Shown here piece by piece: positions 49,111-60,920 of a DNA stretch of 64,000 nucleotides. A program made the translations under genes and the position numbers. The stretch is from positions 1,674,001 to 1,738,000 of the forward strand of contig JAETXT010000010.1 in assembly GCA_019188255.1 (NCBI GenBank). The letters are read 5' to 3'. Source of the stretch: Verticillium longisporum (Eukaryota > Ascomycota > Sordariomycetes > Glomerellales > Plectosphaerellaceae). Under the pieces are notes generated by a model that saw only the letters and a program-made list of their open reading frames with translations, was not told the origin of the DNA and searched no databases. Each line of letters opens with the position of its first letter. Position 1 is the stretch's first letter.

Positions 49111-49833
49111 ATGTCGTCCACAGCAACAATCTACCTCCTCTACACCACCCCACCCCATAACCTCTCCATCCGCACCCTCCCCCTCCCCCCGCCCCCAGCA
49201 GCCACCCGCGCAGCCTTCCTCGCAGCGCTCGCCGAAGAAACACACCTCCCCCTCACAGACCGAAACGTAACCCTCTACTGGACCCTCCCCCACGGCGCAG
49301 TCCGCATCGCCGGCGGGCCCTCCCACACCACAACCCTCCTGCCGACCACGATCCCCGTCATGACGCCCGTCACGGTCCCGTACGCGACCTGGGCCCTGTC
49401 CCCGCAAGCGCTCGTCACGCCCTGGACCGTCGTCTCCCCGCACAGCAGCGGCTACTACTATCATTACCGTCATGACTACCTCGGCGCCACCGTCCAGAGC
49501 AGCCTCGTCGCGCGGCCGGCGGTGGGGTTCGGCACCGCGTACGCCGCGGCGCGTGTCGCGGCTGCGGTGCCGGCGACGACGTATCGCGCCGAGCCGTCGC
49601 GGCTCGAGGTCTCGGCCGTTGTGCACGTCGTCGAGCTGCGGCATGTCTCGGAGGAGCAGTGGCCTGGTTATATGAGCTTTGGAGGAGGCGGCCTGCGGTT
49701 GTGCGTTCTCGTTGACGTCGAGGGGGCGAGGGCGCGCAGTCCCGTCGTGGCATTGCGGCAGGATCATGATCTACCTGATAGGGGCGGGGACCAAGCTCCT
49801 CAGGAAACCGCGGCTGATGCTGAACAAGTGTGA
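49111..49833 (+). CDS. Hypothetical protein, 240 residues, Pro/Ala-rich
   Basis: I do not recognise this protein. It is a single uninterrupted frame starting in a good context (CACCATGTCG) and its third codon positions are dominated by C or G over almost the whole length, which supports coding. The N-terminal half contains STATIYLLYTTPP and a Pro/Leu-rich stretch. The middle is rich in Tyr/His (SSGYYYHYRHDY) and Ala/Val. A C-terminal strand-like part GLRLCVLVDVEG is followed by an acidic tail. No signal peptide, membrane helix or known motif is evident. A 295-codon frame on the opposite strand (48880-49767) is low-complexity and probably a shadow. The last 25 residues might change if an unseen intron exists. 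Confidence 0.55.
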   Translation: MSSTATIYLLYTTPPHNLSIRTLPLPPPPAATRAAFLAALAEETHLPLTDRNVTLYWTLPHGAVRIAGGPSHTTTLLPTTIPVMTPVTVPYATWALSPQALVTPWTVVSPHSSGYYYHYRHDYLGATVQSSLVARPAVGFGTAYAAARVAAAVPATTYRAEPSRLEVSAVVHVVELRHVSEEQWPGYMSFGGGGLRLCVLVDVEGARARSPVVALRQDHDLPDRGGDQAPQETAADAEQV

Positions 49834-50872
49834 GAACAGAGGGTGCGTAGCTGGAGGGATATGCGTCAATTTCGCGAATTGCACAGATAGCCACATCGAG
49901 TCACAAAGCCAGGGCACAGAGCGCTTCCAATTCATATGGTATGAATCATCCCCAAAAGGAACTAGGTATTCGAGACTGGGGATACCATGACATGGAAACA
50001 AGAACAGAACGGCATGGAAAGAGCCAACAAAAAAAGGACTTAAACAAAAAAATAAGAACCGAGACTGCCACGCCGATGATTTCCACCGCACCCCGCCACC
50101 CGTTTCACCCAACTACCGCCAATGATGACAACAGCGGATGAAATGATAAAATACCAAAAAAATAATAATCACGAAAAACGACTCTCGATCAAGCAGCAAA
50201 AAAAGACAAACGATCTCTTTTTAGGGGGGCCGTCTCCTCCTTTCCCAGCGCGACAAAATGACAAACCATGGGATACTCCTGGAAAAAAAAAATAAGAGGA
50301 TGAGGACCAACCAAGATACTGACTGGACTTGTGATGATAGCAAAAGAGTAAAAATCAGATGGACAGCGGATGATGAGCTCGAGAGCAGTCGTTTCCGAGC
50401 GTGATATCGTACACGGTAACTTCGTTGGTCACCTGCATTAACCGTTTCCTAGCGCCTTGCGGATACGGATCATTGTTGTGTTGGGATTGTTGGGGCGGAG
50501 CGATGAGCGATATTTCCACATCAGCAGTCGCTATTCGTCATGCGGTCGAATTGGCCCTAATTCGCGCCTTGATAGAGTGGGCGCGCGACTTGATATAATC
50601 GCCTTGTTGGTAGGTAGGTAGGTAGGCGTGTGTATTTTTTCTTCTTAAGTCGTGGTTTTGTGTGATCAATGACCAAAGAGTAGGGTCAAGATTGCCGGCC
50701 ATCAGGAATCGCTTGGATGCTTCCCGGAAGCAACCGACAGTGTAGTCAGGCCTTGAATCCGAGAGTAGACACGAGACGTCGGCATGCTGCAATAGACGCA
50801 ACGATGCCGTGTCGTGTGTTGTCAATGGTATTGACTGCATGACGTTCAAATTGAATATGTCTTGTCACATTA
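49834..50872. other. Convergent intergenic region, A-rich
   Basis: Shared 3' flanks of the hypothetical gene and ptaB. It is A-rich from 50020 to 50350, consistent with 3' UTR on the minus strand, and has a short (GTAG)n run at about 50607-50624. No coding region. Confidence 0.45.
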
Positions 50873-53640
50873 TCACGCGGGGTTGCCCTTGACTCGCTTG
50901 GGCATTCTCGGCGTGGGAGGCTTGCCCTTGTTGCCGACGCCGTTCACCTGTCCACCAGGTCCCGACTGTGGCGTTGGCGCCGAGGAACCATCGTCTTCCG
51001 TCTTGACCCCTGATGGGCGTCTCCTCTTGTTGGATGCCGGTGACGTGTTGGCGCTCGGCCCGCTCGAGCTTGTGCCTTGTTGGCTCTGCTGCAGCTGCAT
51101 ACCGGGTGCCTGCATCTGAACTTGCGCCGGGCTGCCCATGATGTGAGGCGACCCAGGGAGCTGCATGTGCGGCTGGGCAGGGCTCGCTCCCACGCCCCCT
51201 GGCGGCATTTGCGGGACCGGGAACTGCCCGAAACCTGGGGTCCGTGGCGGCCCTTGCTGCATAGGCTGACCATTCATGTTGGGCTGGGGTTGGCTGTTGA
51301 TCTGGTTGACGTATTGCTCGAGGGCAAGGTAGGGGCGCATGCCAGGGTGGCTGTGAGAGAAGCCAAACAGCGGGTTCATCTGGCCGAAAACCTCAACGAT
51401 CTGCACATCCTGGTTAGTGCCAACCCTCTACTGCAGGGTCCGCGGGGATCCATACCTCGAGGAACTGGAAGACTTCCTCCGTAACACCCATGCCCCTCTT
51501 GACGGAGGATTCAGGGAGATCCACCAAGGCTTCTGGGGGTGGGTTTTGCGGCGACTTCAATGGCCTTGCCTTGCCCTTCTTGCTCATTTCTGGCGAAGTC
51601 TTTGAGTCTTGCGAATTGACCTTGTGCCATTCCTTGACCCAGTTGTGCGCGGGTTTCGCTGATTCGATAACGGATTTCCGAGAAATGTATTCCTCGTGGC
51701 CACTCGTGACAAACTCAAAGAGCTCAATCTTTTGCTCGTGGTCGAAATGGGCTCGTACGGTACCAGTCGCGACAAGCTGAGGTTTCATGTTAATCTCGGA
51801 TGTGGCATGGCTTCCGGGCCAAGAACAAACTTACGTGTGATCCATTGTCGAACCAGTACACCAGGCTCGACTTGGTGTTCTCGATCCAGTGTCCATCGCC
51901 AGGAAGAGGGCGGTCAGTGGTGCCCTTCTCCATGATCAACTGCATGTTCTTGACGCCGCTGTCGAAATGGGTGTGGAAGTATCGCGCGAGTGCGGGGTAC
52001 GAGATTTCGTACTGCTTATCCGAGGGATCCTCGTGGTCGGTGATATGAACAGAGTGTCGGAACACGCCTTTCGTGGAGAAGAATTGGTTGACAAACATGT
52101 TCCAGTACGACAAATCATCCTTGCCTCGTGATCCCTAGAGTGTCATATTAGCGGTTGTCCTCCGTGTCATGCCGGCCAAAGTCCTTACGGGAAAGCCGCT
52201 GAGGTGCTCGCTGAACTGCATGAGCTTCAGCAAGCAGTGCCCCTTCATTGCTTCCCTCCTCGCCTGCTGAGCCTGCGCTTGCTGCTGGGCCAGGGCCATG
52301 TTATTAGCCATGGCAGCCTGCGCTGCGGCGTGTTGAGCCTGCTGCTGTGCGGGGTTCAATTGCTGCTGGGGCTGCTGTCCCGGCTGTGGACCTTGCGCCT
52401 GGTTCTGGGCTTGGGGAGGCTGAGGCTGCTGATTTGGCTGGGGGCCAGGAGTCTGCGACGGTGTGGGATGACCTGCAGACTGCGGTCCGGCGGGTTGGGC
52501 CGCCTGCTGTTGCGGTGTCTGCTGTTGAGGCTGCGGCCCACCGGGCTGCTGTGGTTGTTGCGGAGGCTGGCCTTGTTGTTGCTGTTGCTGGGCCTGTTGC
52601 TGCTGCTGGGCCTGCTGGGCCTGTTGCTGAGCCTGCTGCTGTTGGGCCTGTTGCTGCTGAGCCTGCTGTTGCTGTTGCTGCTGCTGCTGTGCCTGCTGCT
52701 GGCCCTGTTGCTGTGCCTGCAGAGCAGCCATCTGTGCTTGCTGGAGGCTCTGCATCTGCTGGGCGCTCATCTGCACCGGCTGGCCCGGCTGTCCACCTTG
52801 CTGCATCTGCTGGTTTTGTGCCACTTGTTGCTGCTGTTGGAGAGCGATCTGATGAGCCAGCATGGCTTGGTTGTGGGCATGCTTCGCGGGTGGGGATTAG
52901 CTAGCGCTTTGGACGATGGGATCGTGACGGGTCAAGGACGGGACTCACAGGTTGCATCCTAGCCTGCCTAAAGGCGGCCATCTGCGCCGGGTTCATGTGC
53001 ATGCCCATGGGCATGCCATTGACGCCGACCTGCATGTTGGACTGGAACGCCGCCTGCTGGGCCATGGCGTGTTGACGAGCTGCTTGCTGCTGCTGAATGA
53101 ATCGCTGATGCTGTTGTAGTTGTGCCATGGAGGGGTTGCTGCCGACTGTCGGAGGAGGTATGATGTCAGCAGGCACTCGTGCGATTGAAAACCAGGCAGG
53201 AAGAGAAGAACAAGAAGAAGAACAAGAAGAAGAAACAGAAGAAGAAATGGGTGGGATTGCTACGGCAGTTCGCTGGGTTGGATGGAAGGAAGAAGCTGAC
53301 GCGTTGAAGCTGACGGTGATGCAGATTGAGATGGGCACTTACAATTGCCAAACTGACCCTGCTGGAACATCTGGGCCTGTGCAGGGTTCAAGTGCTGGAG
53401 GGCGTGGGCATTGGGCGCGCCTGCGCCAGGTGGCATGCCACCCATCATGGCGGCTGGGTTGACCTGACCTCCTGGGCCTGAGACGGCCATGTGCATCTGT
53501 TGAGGCATGCCTCCGCCGGGCGCGCCTTGCTGGCTCGGATTGTGAGGCATCCCAGGAGCCATGGGATGGCCAGGAACACCGGGGTGTTGGTGCATGCCAG
53601 CAGGGTGGCCTGCGAAGGATGGTCCCATACTGGTCATCAT
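50873..53640 (-). CDS. ptaB: PtaB/LDB-family transcriptional co-regulator (polyQ)
   Basis: LIM-domain-binding-like adaptor, counterpart of Aspergillus PtaB and yeast Mfg1, which works with a Flo8/SomA protein in adhesion, biofilm, conidiation and hyphal development (family knowledge). Six exons (53640-53343, 53145-52949, 52881-52189, 52134-51835, 51776-51456, 51409-50873) give 781 residues with phases agreeing at every junction. Residues 1-165 are Gly/Met/Pro/Gln-rich. Residues about 170-385 are a very long polyglutamine region. The LDB core covers about 385-600 (KGHCLLKLMQFSEHLSGF; LSYWNMFVNQFFS; HWIENTKSSLVYWFDNGSH; LVATGTVRAHFDHEQKIELFEF). The C-terminus has a nuclear signal NKRRRPSGVKTEDDG and a basic end PKRVKG. 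Start at ATG 53640 because an in-frame TAA lies upstream; an additional 5' exon is possible. Confidence 0.92.
52560..52720 (-). repeat. CAG/CTG-rich polyglutamine-coding tract in ptaB
   Basis: Dense (CAG)/(CAA) codons with interspersed GCC/GCT alanine codons encode a run of QQQAQQ repeats. Such tracts change length readily. Confidence 0.85.
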
Positions 53641-54087
53641 GTCTTCTTTTAGCCGATCATCCACCGTGTGGATATCGACGCTGGCCCCTCCGCGTTATCG
53701 CATGCGCTGGCTCTGAACCGGAGCTGTCTGTCTGTTGTTGCTGCGATTCGTCGAGATGGCGGTAGACAAAAGATGCGGCACTGGGGAGGGAGCGTAAACG
53801 CGATGGAGGGCGGTCGGTGCGCGCGAAAACACGGCACAGGGTCGGGGGGAGGTGAAGCGCTCAGAAAGATTGTAAAATGCAGACTGCAGTTGGTGTTCTG
53901 ATGATGAAGTGGGTGCGTCGTTCGTCAGAGGAGGTGTGGGAGCGCCAGGTGTGGTAGAGGGACGCGAGAGCGAAGATGCATCGACAGATCTTGGGAATAG
54001 CGAGTGGGCGGAGATAGCGTCGGTCGGGTGTCGGTCGGGGAGAGCGCGATGCGAACGGTAGTGCGACAGAGCAGAGAAAGGGGTGGG

Positions 54088-54119
<32 letters not shown>

Positions 54120-57100
54120 AACGCCGTGCGGAATCGCGTGCTTGTGCCGTGCAAATGGTCGAGACCTGGAGATGGTGACTTGTGGGCGAGGTTCTGTTGA
54201 TCGTTCAAAGGGGACGTGTCGCGTACAGCGGGCTGCGGGCTGCGGTCGAGGGCGAGCGATGGAGGCGCGCGATGGAGGATCAAGAGAGTGGGAAATGGCG
54301 CCGTGGATCAATGACAGTGGCCGTACCGTAGTGGCGTGTCAGGTCGTGTTGTTTCGTGTTGTCGGCCGACTGTGCTCAGGGACGTCGAGGTCGTTCGTCC
54401 GAGTGCCAAAATTTTGGGTCGTGTGTCTGGCTGCAGGGTGAATGTGACAGAATGTCGGATTGCAGGTCCCCCCCAAGGCTGTGTGGTTTGGTCTGTCGTC
54501 GCTTTCGCTCTCTCTTCGCAGTCAGTCTCGCTCGCGCGCTCTGTTGACCAGCCCCGTTTGTAGAGAGCCCAAGGTCGGAGAGGTGAGAGGGTGAGCGGGA
54601 CGGACTAGGACTGGGACTGGGACTGGACTGGGACTGGGTTGGGGAACTGAGACTGGGGACAGGACAGGGCACCCGCTTGTGTAGAACAGGGAAGCGTTCA
54701 GTGGACGAGAGACAGACAAGCTTCGGGGGCTCCGTGTGCGCTCGACTGGCAAGGTACGGTGCCGTGGACAAAAAAAAAAAAAAAAGGAACCGTCACCCTC
54801 TCTCAGAAAAGGACTTCGTTCGTAAACCAAAGGGGGCAGCCCCGACAAGGCGATAGGACGCTGAATACAGAGATCTACTGTCATGTACCGGGAGGGATGG
54901 ATGCTTTTGGTTGCACCAGATCGTCCGGGGGTGTCGGCGTGGGAAAGTCCCTGGAGCTTGGGGGGTCTTGGGGGTTTGGGGCTTGGAGGAGAGGGGGGTG
55001 GAAGCCAGAAATTCACAGAAATGCAATCCGGCGAGGTGCCAGTCTTGGCTAGCAACGCGGGAGCCGATCAGAGAGTGTCAGAAGGGCATAGAAGCACTCG
55101 TCAGCCTGGAAAGGTCGCGTAAGGAGCCGGGAACCATGGCAGAGGAATGGCGGCCGCTCGGGGGATGGCCATCGGACCTGGTGAGGGCTGGGCTGCTCTG
55201 GGTCCCCAGGAGGGGGCCGGTGGCTGAAAATAGCCAGATATGCGGCTAACATGGTTACAGAAATACGATTATCGAGGGACTATCACTTTAGCGGCGGACC
55301 CTATCCGTGGACAAATGAAGCAACGCCCGTCGCTTTTCCGCTGAACAATTGTCCCTGCTTTCGTTCGTTTTCGTGCTCGTGCCTGAGAGACTTCTTTTTG
55401 CCAGTTGCCCTGCAGCAAACAGGGACATGCACTTGCTCTGCATACTCTGCAGCCGACCGCTCCAAACGTCTACATGTACTGAGCTGGTACGGCAAATCCT
55501 CTCGAGTCTCGAGGCTATCGAAACTCCAGTCCTCGATGGCCAAAAACCTTCCTATCTCACATAATACTACCTGTAAGGTATAAGCTTCATATCCGTAGTG
55601 GCATCGTGAGGTCACGATATCTGCCAAGCTCCACTTTCTGTCAAGTCTGCCAACTTGCTTCAGGCACGTACGTCCAGGCAGCTAGCCCGCTGCCTAGCTG
55701 CCTGAGGCATCCTCACAGACATGCCGCAAATTCGGATTCGTCTCGTTCGGAAGTCGGCCACCTCTCCCGGGTCACGTGTGCTGGCACCGTGCGCTGAGCA
55801 TCCAAAGTTGGACCCACCCAATGCCAATCTCCAGTTTATTTTTTTTCGTCGTGAACTCTCACCATAAAAGCTTCTTCTCCCGCCATCAATGCCGGCAATC
55901 TCAGCCTTCCTCTCCTCCAACCACAACCTTTCCACCGCGACGGAACTGCAAGCCGACTCACCAGCCGAGGCCTTACTTCTGGTCACGATACTTGTTCGCA
56001 AGTGTGCCATTGCTCTCAACTAGGGCGCCGGCCTCGGGCTCGGGGAGTTGCAGCTGACAGCTTCGTCGCGTGTGGTGATATCTCCATGGTAAGCTCACTA
56101 CTCCTTCCCTGGCTGCTTTTGAGCCGCTTCTCCCACCTGCATTGCTTTCCCTCGACCTCCCGCCATTGAATGATGATACACACATGTCTTCAATTTCCTC
56201 TGAATCGCCCATGAGGAAGATCAACATCGGGCTCCCTTCGCAAGGAGCCTGTTACTTGCCAGTATACTGTGTCTGACTTTTTGTCGCCATCGCACATCTT
56301 TCTAGCGGCCCGCAAGAGCAAAACCAGCTGACCTGTTTTCTCTCAGACCATTCCGTCTTTTTCTTTTCGCAGCAATCACTCCTCGTCAAACTAATTCCAA
56401 ACAGCTCAGCTAGCAGCAGCTCCGCGCACAGGTTGGTACCCTCTACATCTCCTTGAATGTTTGTTTTTTTCTTCAACCCCCCAGATGTCGGTGATGAAAG
56501 TTCCTACCTTAACTTCGCAGTTTCCTCTCGAGCTTCTAAGAGCCTTTTGAAGCAAATGAGGGTTTACACTTCCTTGGATGACTGAGACATTATGAAAAAC
56601 ACTTTTTCTTGTTTGCAGAAACGTTGAACGAGCTTTCGGCTGACAAGAATTCTCAGGATCTACTGCAAATCTGTTTTCGCATGTTCATAGAGCTTGCCAA
56701 CCATGACCAAAATTTATTTTCATCATGAAACTTGACGCGTCTTGTCATCCCTGTCGCGTGATACCGTAGCAACGTCTTCTCCCAGCTGCATGTGCATAAT
56801 CTCAATGAATCATCCAAAATTTAGACCCGGACGTGATGCATCCGTATGGTGTGCACAAATTGGAACCGACCTGTTAAATGTGCTTGTTATTCCTCACCTT
56901 TGAAATACATCAGACCGGCTGCCTCGAAACATGTTCGCGGGCGCCGCTTCCATTCTCATCATGCAAGGGCTTGATACCTACACCTCGTTCTGTAAACCAA
57001 ATCCACCTAACCCCTAAAGTCGTGGAATACCAACGCCCAGAAGATCCACTTGACCCGTCCCAAGCTCAACTCCCGTCCGTTTGGTGTTTGCGCAAATGCC

Positions 57101-57144
57101 CAGTCCGTTGCGAGCAGCACATTGTCATCCTTCACGCCGAAATC
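53641..57144. promoter_or_regulatory. Long ptaB upstream region, 3.5 kb
   Basis: No supported gene between ptaB and HbrB, which are both on the minus strand. It contains a (GA)n tract at 54088-54114, a 15-16-base A run near 54770-54785 and C/T-rich leader-like sequence. A long upstream region is typical of fungal developmental regulators. Short plus and minus frames have no domain. Confidence 0.45.
54088..54114. repeat. (GA)n microsatellite
   Basis: About 13 consecutive GA units in the ptaB upstream region. Confidence 0.9.
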
Positions 57145-59702
57145 CTAAACCCTGACGCCCTCCCTGATTCCCTCGGGCACGGCCTCCCTCCTCACCCGAC
57201 CTCCAACCATGCCCCTGCGATTCCTGCCTGTCCGTCCGCGTCCGAGCCAGTTCAGCTTGAGCAGCCGGCAGAGCGCCTCTATCTTCTTGTGCCCCTCGTC
57301 GCTCCCGTCCCCGGCGACACCTACGCCGGCCAGGGTGCTCATGCACTGCAGCATCCGCCCGACCATTTCCGTGACCTGCTTCGAGTCCTCGACGTTCTGC
57401 TCCCTGACGCTGCCGAGGACCTGCTGCGAACCTACCGCTCCCGACGACGGCGTAAAGGGCCGCAGCTGCTGATCGCTGCCGCCGCTGGCATAACTGACGT
57501 TACTGATAGCGCGGCTGCGGCTGCTCACGGCGGCGTTCCCGCTGTTGCCGCCGTTGCTGCCTGCCGCGCTCACAGCCTCGCCGAGGAGGGTGGTCGAAGT
57601 AGAGCCGTAACTGGCGAGCGAGGGGTCGAGGCTCATGGCTGTGCCTGGGCGAGCCATACCGAGCTCGGACTGCGTGGCCGGGCTGCTGGAGAGGGCGCTG
57701 ACAGAGTCGGAGGCAAGTGCCATGTTGCCGAAGCTCGACGGGAGAAACTCGAGGGATAGGCGGGAGAAGATGGTCTTGAGATTCTCAAAACGCGGAAGGA
57801 TGATTCTGTCGCGGTAGGCGGCGAGAACTATGCGACGAATGTCGAGGACCGAGGAGGCTGGGTTCATGCCATCGCCTGCAGGGTCAAGCACGCCACCCCA
57901 AAAGTCGTACGCTTGTTCAGGTGTCATGAGGGCGCCGCAGCCGGAGAATTCGAGATCCAGGGAAGGAAAACAGCCTGCATATATGGGAGGATGGAGGTGT
58001 AGGTAATCAGCCACATCTCAACGAGGGCTGGGATGACCTTGTCCTCCTGTGTCCGTCGCAGAGTGTGATCAAGCGAAGCGAAGCCCGTCATGAGAAGTTC
58101 TCTCAGATCTTCCAACATAATGTTGGGTGACCTGCGTTGTATGCAGTACTGTATGTGTAGATTGACCAGCCGATTGTAGTCCTCCACAGGCTGGCGCAGG
58201 TCTTCGCCCTCAAAAATGACGAGCATTTTCGCCTTTAAGAATGGCCAGGCATCATCGAGCGACATGTTGTTCAGCCCGTACTTGCCAGATTCCGTAGGGT
58301 CAACGCCAGGTGTGAGCGAATAACTCGATGCACTGGGTAAGCTGCCAGGGCCAGGCCACTCTGACTGCAGATTGTGAGTCGACTCGCTGTCCAGCCGGCT
58401 ATCTGACCTCTCCGTCTTCCTGTCCTTTCTACCCTTGGCGAACGAAGACGAAGTGGCAGCTGTCTGCCCTGCTGGTATGTTGAAGCTGTAGAGGCTTGTC
58501 GGCGCGTTTGGGTCTGTTGGTTTCGAATTGCTGGATGCCGAAGACAGGGGCAGGTGGTAGTCTTCCTTCAGTTTGTTCTTCTGCCGAGACAGGAAGTTGT
58601 GCTTCTTTTCCTTCTCTTTCACCTCCCTCTCCACCAGCGTATCCACAGGTCTGATCGTCGCCGAGGACGAGTTGTTCAGACTGTAGATTGACTGGGCGCT
58701 CGGGTCGACGAGACTGTTGGTGCTGAAGTTCCCCCTTTGAAGGGAGGCAAAGGCTGATCCAATCTTGCTGGGGCTCGGAAGAGGTTTCTCCTTGGACTCG
58801 CCCTTCGTTCCGATCTTCACGGGCCTTGAAAAGAGCTTGACCTTCGACTTCTCCTTCTCTAGCTTTGCCGGCCTCTGCTCCAAAGCTTGCGGTTGCGGTG
58901 GGAGTATGGGGCTCGATGGGTGTTGTGGCAGTCCCGGTGACGATTGGCCTGATCGGGGATAGGCAGCATTGGCCGCCGAGTGGGCGGCAGAAGAGTGGTT
59001 CAGCAACCCGTTGTGGTATGAATGGTTTCCGAACCCGCTCTCGCGCGGCCCGCTCGCTTCTGTCAGACTCAGAATCGGTGGACTCAGCGGCCCCTTGCCG
59101 TTGCTTCCCCGGCGCGCGCCGTCCTCGCCGGGTGCGGGTACGGTCTGCGACCGTTGTCTCGTGTGCGCGCTGTTGTTCTGGTGTTGGAAGGCAGCCTGTG
59201 CTGCAATTTGACTCGCCGTGAGTGCGAGATTCGCAGCGGGCGGTTGGGCCATGGACATGTGGGAGAGATTCGACATGCTTGTCGATGGCAGCGTCGGTTC
59301 AAAGAGACCCTGTGTTTGGCTATGCTTCCTCGAGTGATAGCTCTTGGTCAGGGGGCTCGCGGTGCGGACGCTGCTGTTGGATGTAGTGTTCAGGTCATTG
59401 GTGTTGATGTGAGGACGCTGCGCCGTGGGCCGGGAGAAGTTCTGAAGACTGGCGGTGCTGCCGTTGTTTTGGGAGGCGAATTGCGAGTATATGGGTGTGC
59501 CTGCCGGTACGCTTGGAGCGTGGTTTCGTTGCTTGGAAACGTTAAGGGTCAGGTCTTCGCTAGATTCGGAGTTGAGACGAGGCGCCGGACGGGGACGTTG
59601 AGGTGGTTGCATGGCAGCGGCGGCGGATGAAGCGGCGGCAGCTGACCCTGCCAATGGACTGAAGCTCCCGGGAGCCCGGGGATTGGGGCGTGCTGGTTGC
59701 AT
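57145..59702 (-). CDS. hbrB: HbrB, TORC2-associated Bit61/PRR5-like protein (one-base frameshift)
   Basis: Component of TOR complex 2 (Bit61/PRR5/HbrB family), acting in polarity, hyphal branching and cell-wall signalling. The gene is intronless. The N-terminal 470 residues are disordered and Ser/Pro/Asn-rich with basic patches (KEKSKVKLF; RQKNKLKEDY). The conserved domain starts near residue 476 (NNMSLDDAWPFLKAKMLVIFEGEDLRQPVED) and includes ITYTSILPYMQAVFLP, LDLEFSG, LMTPEQAYDFWGG, SSVLDIRRIVLAAYRD, ILPRFENLKTIFSRLSLEF and EGHKKIEALCRLLKLNWLGRGRTGRNRR. At 57960-57962 one C is missing from CTTCCCCTGG: the frame from the start ends 16 residues later (SPAAAPS), while the next frame continues the domain exactly. 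With the base restored it has 852 residues. A sequencing or assembly deletion is the simplest explanation. Confidence 0.92.
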
Positions 59703-60593
59703 TGTCTTTGACGTTTTAGGGAGCTGTTACATCTTGGTCTTAATGCGAGACGGGGATCGACTAGGTTTAGCTGACGGGGGTAGGGCTTGGGTGATGTCGC
59801 TGGTGTCGTCGGGACGGTGGTAAGACGACACGTAGGCCGTCTGCTGTGGATCGAAGTTATTTGATGTTGTGATTGCGAAGAGGCAAGATCGAGGTCTGGG
59901 GTGAACTGGTGGAGGTTGGAAGGAGGAGAGTTGGTTGGCAGTCAGCAGCGGCTCGTCTGAATGCCGACGTGCCTCCATACCTTACCTGGTAGGTACCTAG
60001 CTACGTGGGTTGGGAATGACAGGCGCATCACCTATTGCAGTGCCCTGGGGCCTTCGCGAGGGGCACTGGTACGGATGCAGCCAGTGGGTCGACAGTGTGA
60101 TGGGCGAGCACAGACCGCCTGGCCGTGGCCTGGCCCCGTGCTCATATGTGTGTGCAGCAAGTATGTCACCTCGTGTGCCCATCTTTTTTGTCCTCAGCCT
60201 CCTGCTGGCTCGGATCCACAGGTCGACTTTCATGGAAGTCTTGCATTCCATTTCGTTTGATGAAGTGAGCAGCAACGAGTTCTGTATATTCCCTACTATC
60301 AGCCTGTTCATCAGGAAACTTGGCAAGCTGAGACAAACAAGGTACCTTACCCAAGGAAAGGTAGTCTCCAACATGGGGCATCTATCATTCCAAAAAGCTG
60401 CCCCGCAGTTAGCAGCCAGATGAGATGGCGGGGTGTCTCTGCTTACCTTATCATTCCACACAGGAAACGAACGAACCTGACAATCCAACCCACCGCGGGG
60501 CATCTTCACCCAGTACTTTTCACCACCCCGCACCTAGTATGTAGCATCACTCCCTCCCCTCCCCCCCAACAAACCACAACCATACCAGCCACA
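59703..60593. promoter_or_regulatory. Bidirectional promoter: HbrB / Gon7-like gene
   Basis: 891 bp between divergent starts. It holds two GGTACCT-type blocks (59978-60004 and 60339-60349) and a C-rich leader (CTCCCCTCCCCCCC) just before the Gon7-like ATG. No coding region is supported. Confidence 0.5.
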
Positions 60594-60920
60594 ATGGCCG
60601 AGCCATCTCCCGCTGCGGGCACGCAGAAGCTGTCGCTCTCTGCCCAGTACAGCCACCCTACCGATACTCCCTTCACAGCGGAAGCCAGCACCGACGGGCC
60701 CTCGTCCACATCCACCGCAGACAAATCAGCCTTCCTCGCCCGCCTTCGCGACCTCGTCACGACCGTCCAGGCCGACGTCAATACGCAACTCACGCAGAGA
60801 ATGGAGGAGGACAAACAGCGCGCCGCCGGTGCCGGAGGCTCCGCCGCCAATGGAAAGGGCGCCGCCGACGAGGCGAAAGAGGAGGAGAACTACGGCGAGG
60901 AGCTCCCCGAGGAGGACTGA
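60594..60920 (+). CDS. gon7: EKC/KEOPS complex subunit Gon7-like
   Basis: Small acidic 108-residue protein, single exon, start in the context CACAATGGCC. The central segment KSAFLARLRDLVTTVQADVNTQLTQRMEEDKQR matches the helical pattern of fungal Gon7 (short helices followed by an RMEEDK motif), and the C-terminus is acidic (EEENYGEELPEED). Gon7 is the accessory subunit of KEOPS, needed for tRNA N6-threonylcarbamoyladenosine formation and telomere maintenance in yeast. Because the protein is short and low in complexity, the family call rests on one conserved segment. It could be an unrelated small acidic protein. Convergent with the Vps39 gene, 226 bp apart. Confidence 0.65.
   Translation: MAEPSPAAGTQKLSLSAQYSHPTDTPFTAEASTDGPSSTSTADKSAFLARLRDLVTTVQADVNTQLTQRMEEDKQRAAGAGGSAANGKGAADEAKEEENYGEELPEED

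Noticed and set aside
48880..49767. 295-codon minus-strand frame
   Set aside because: Low-complexity Arg/Gly/Asp-rich product; the plus-strand frame has better start context and codon bias.
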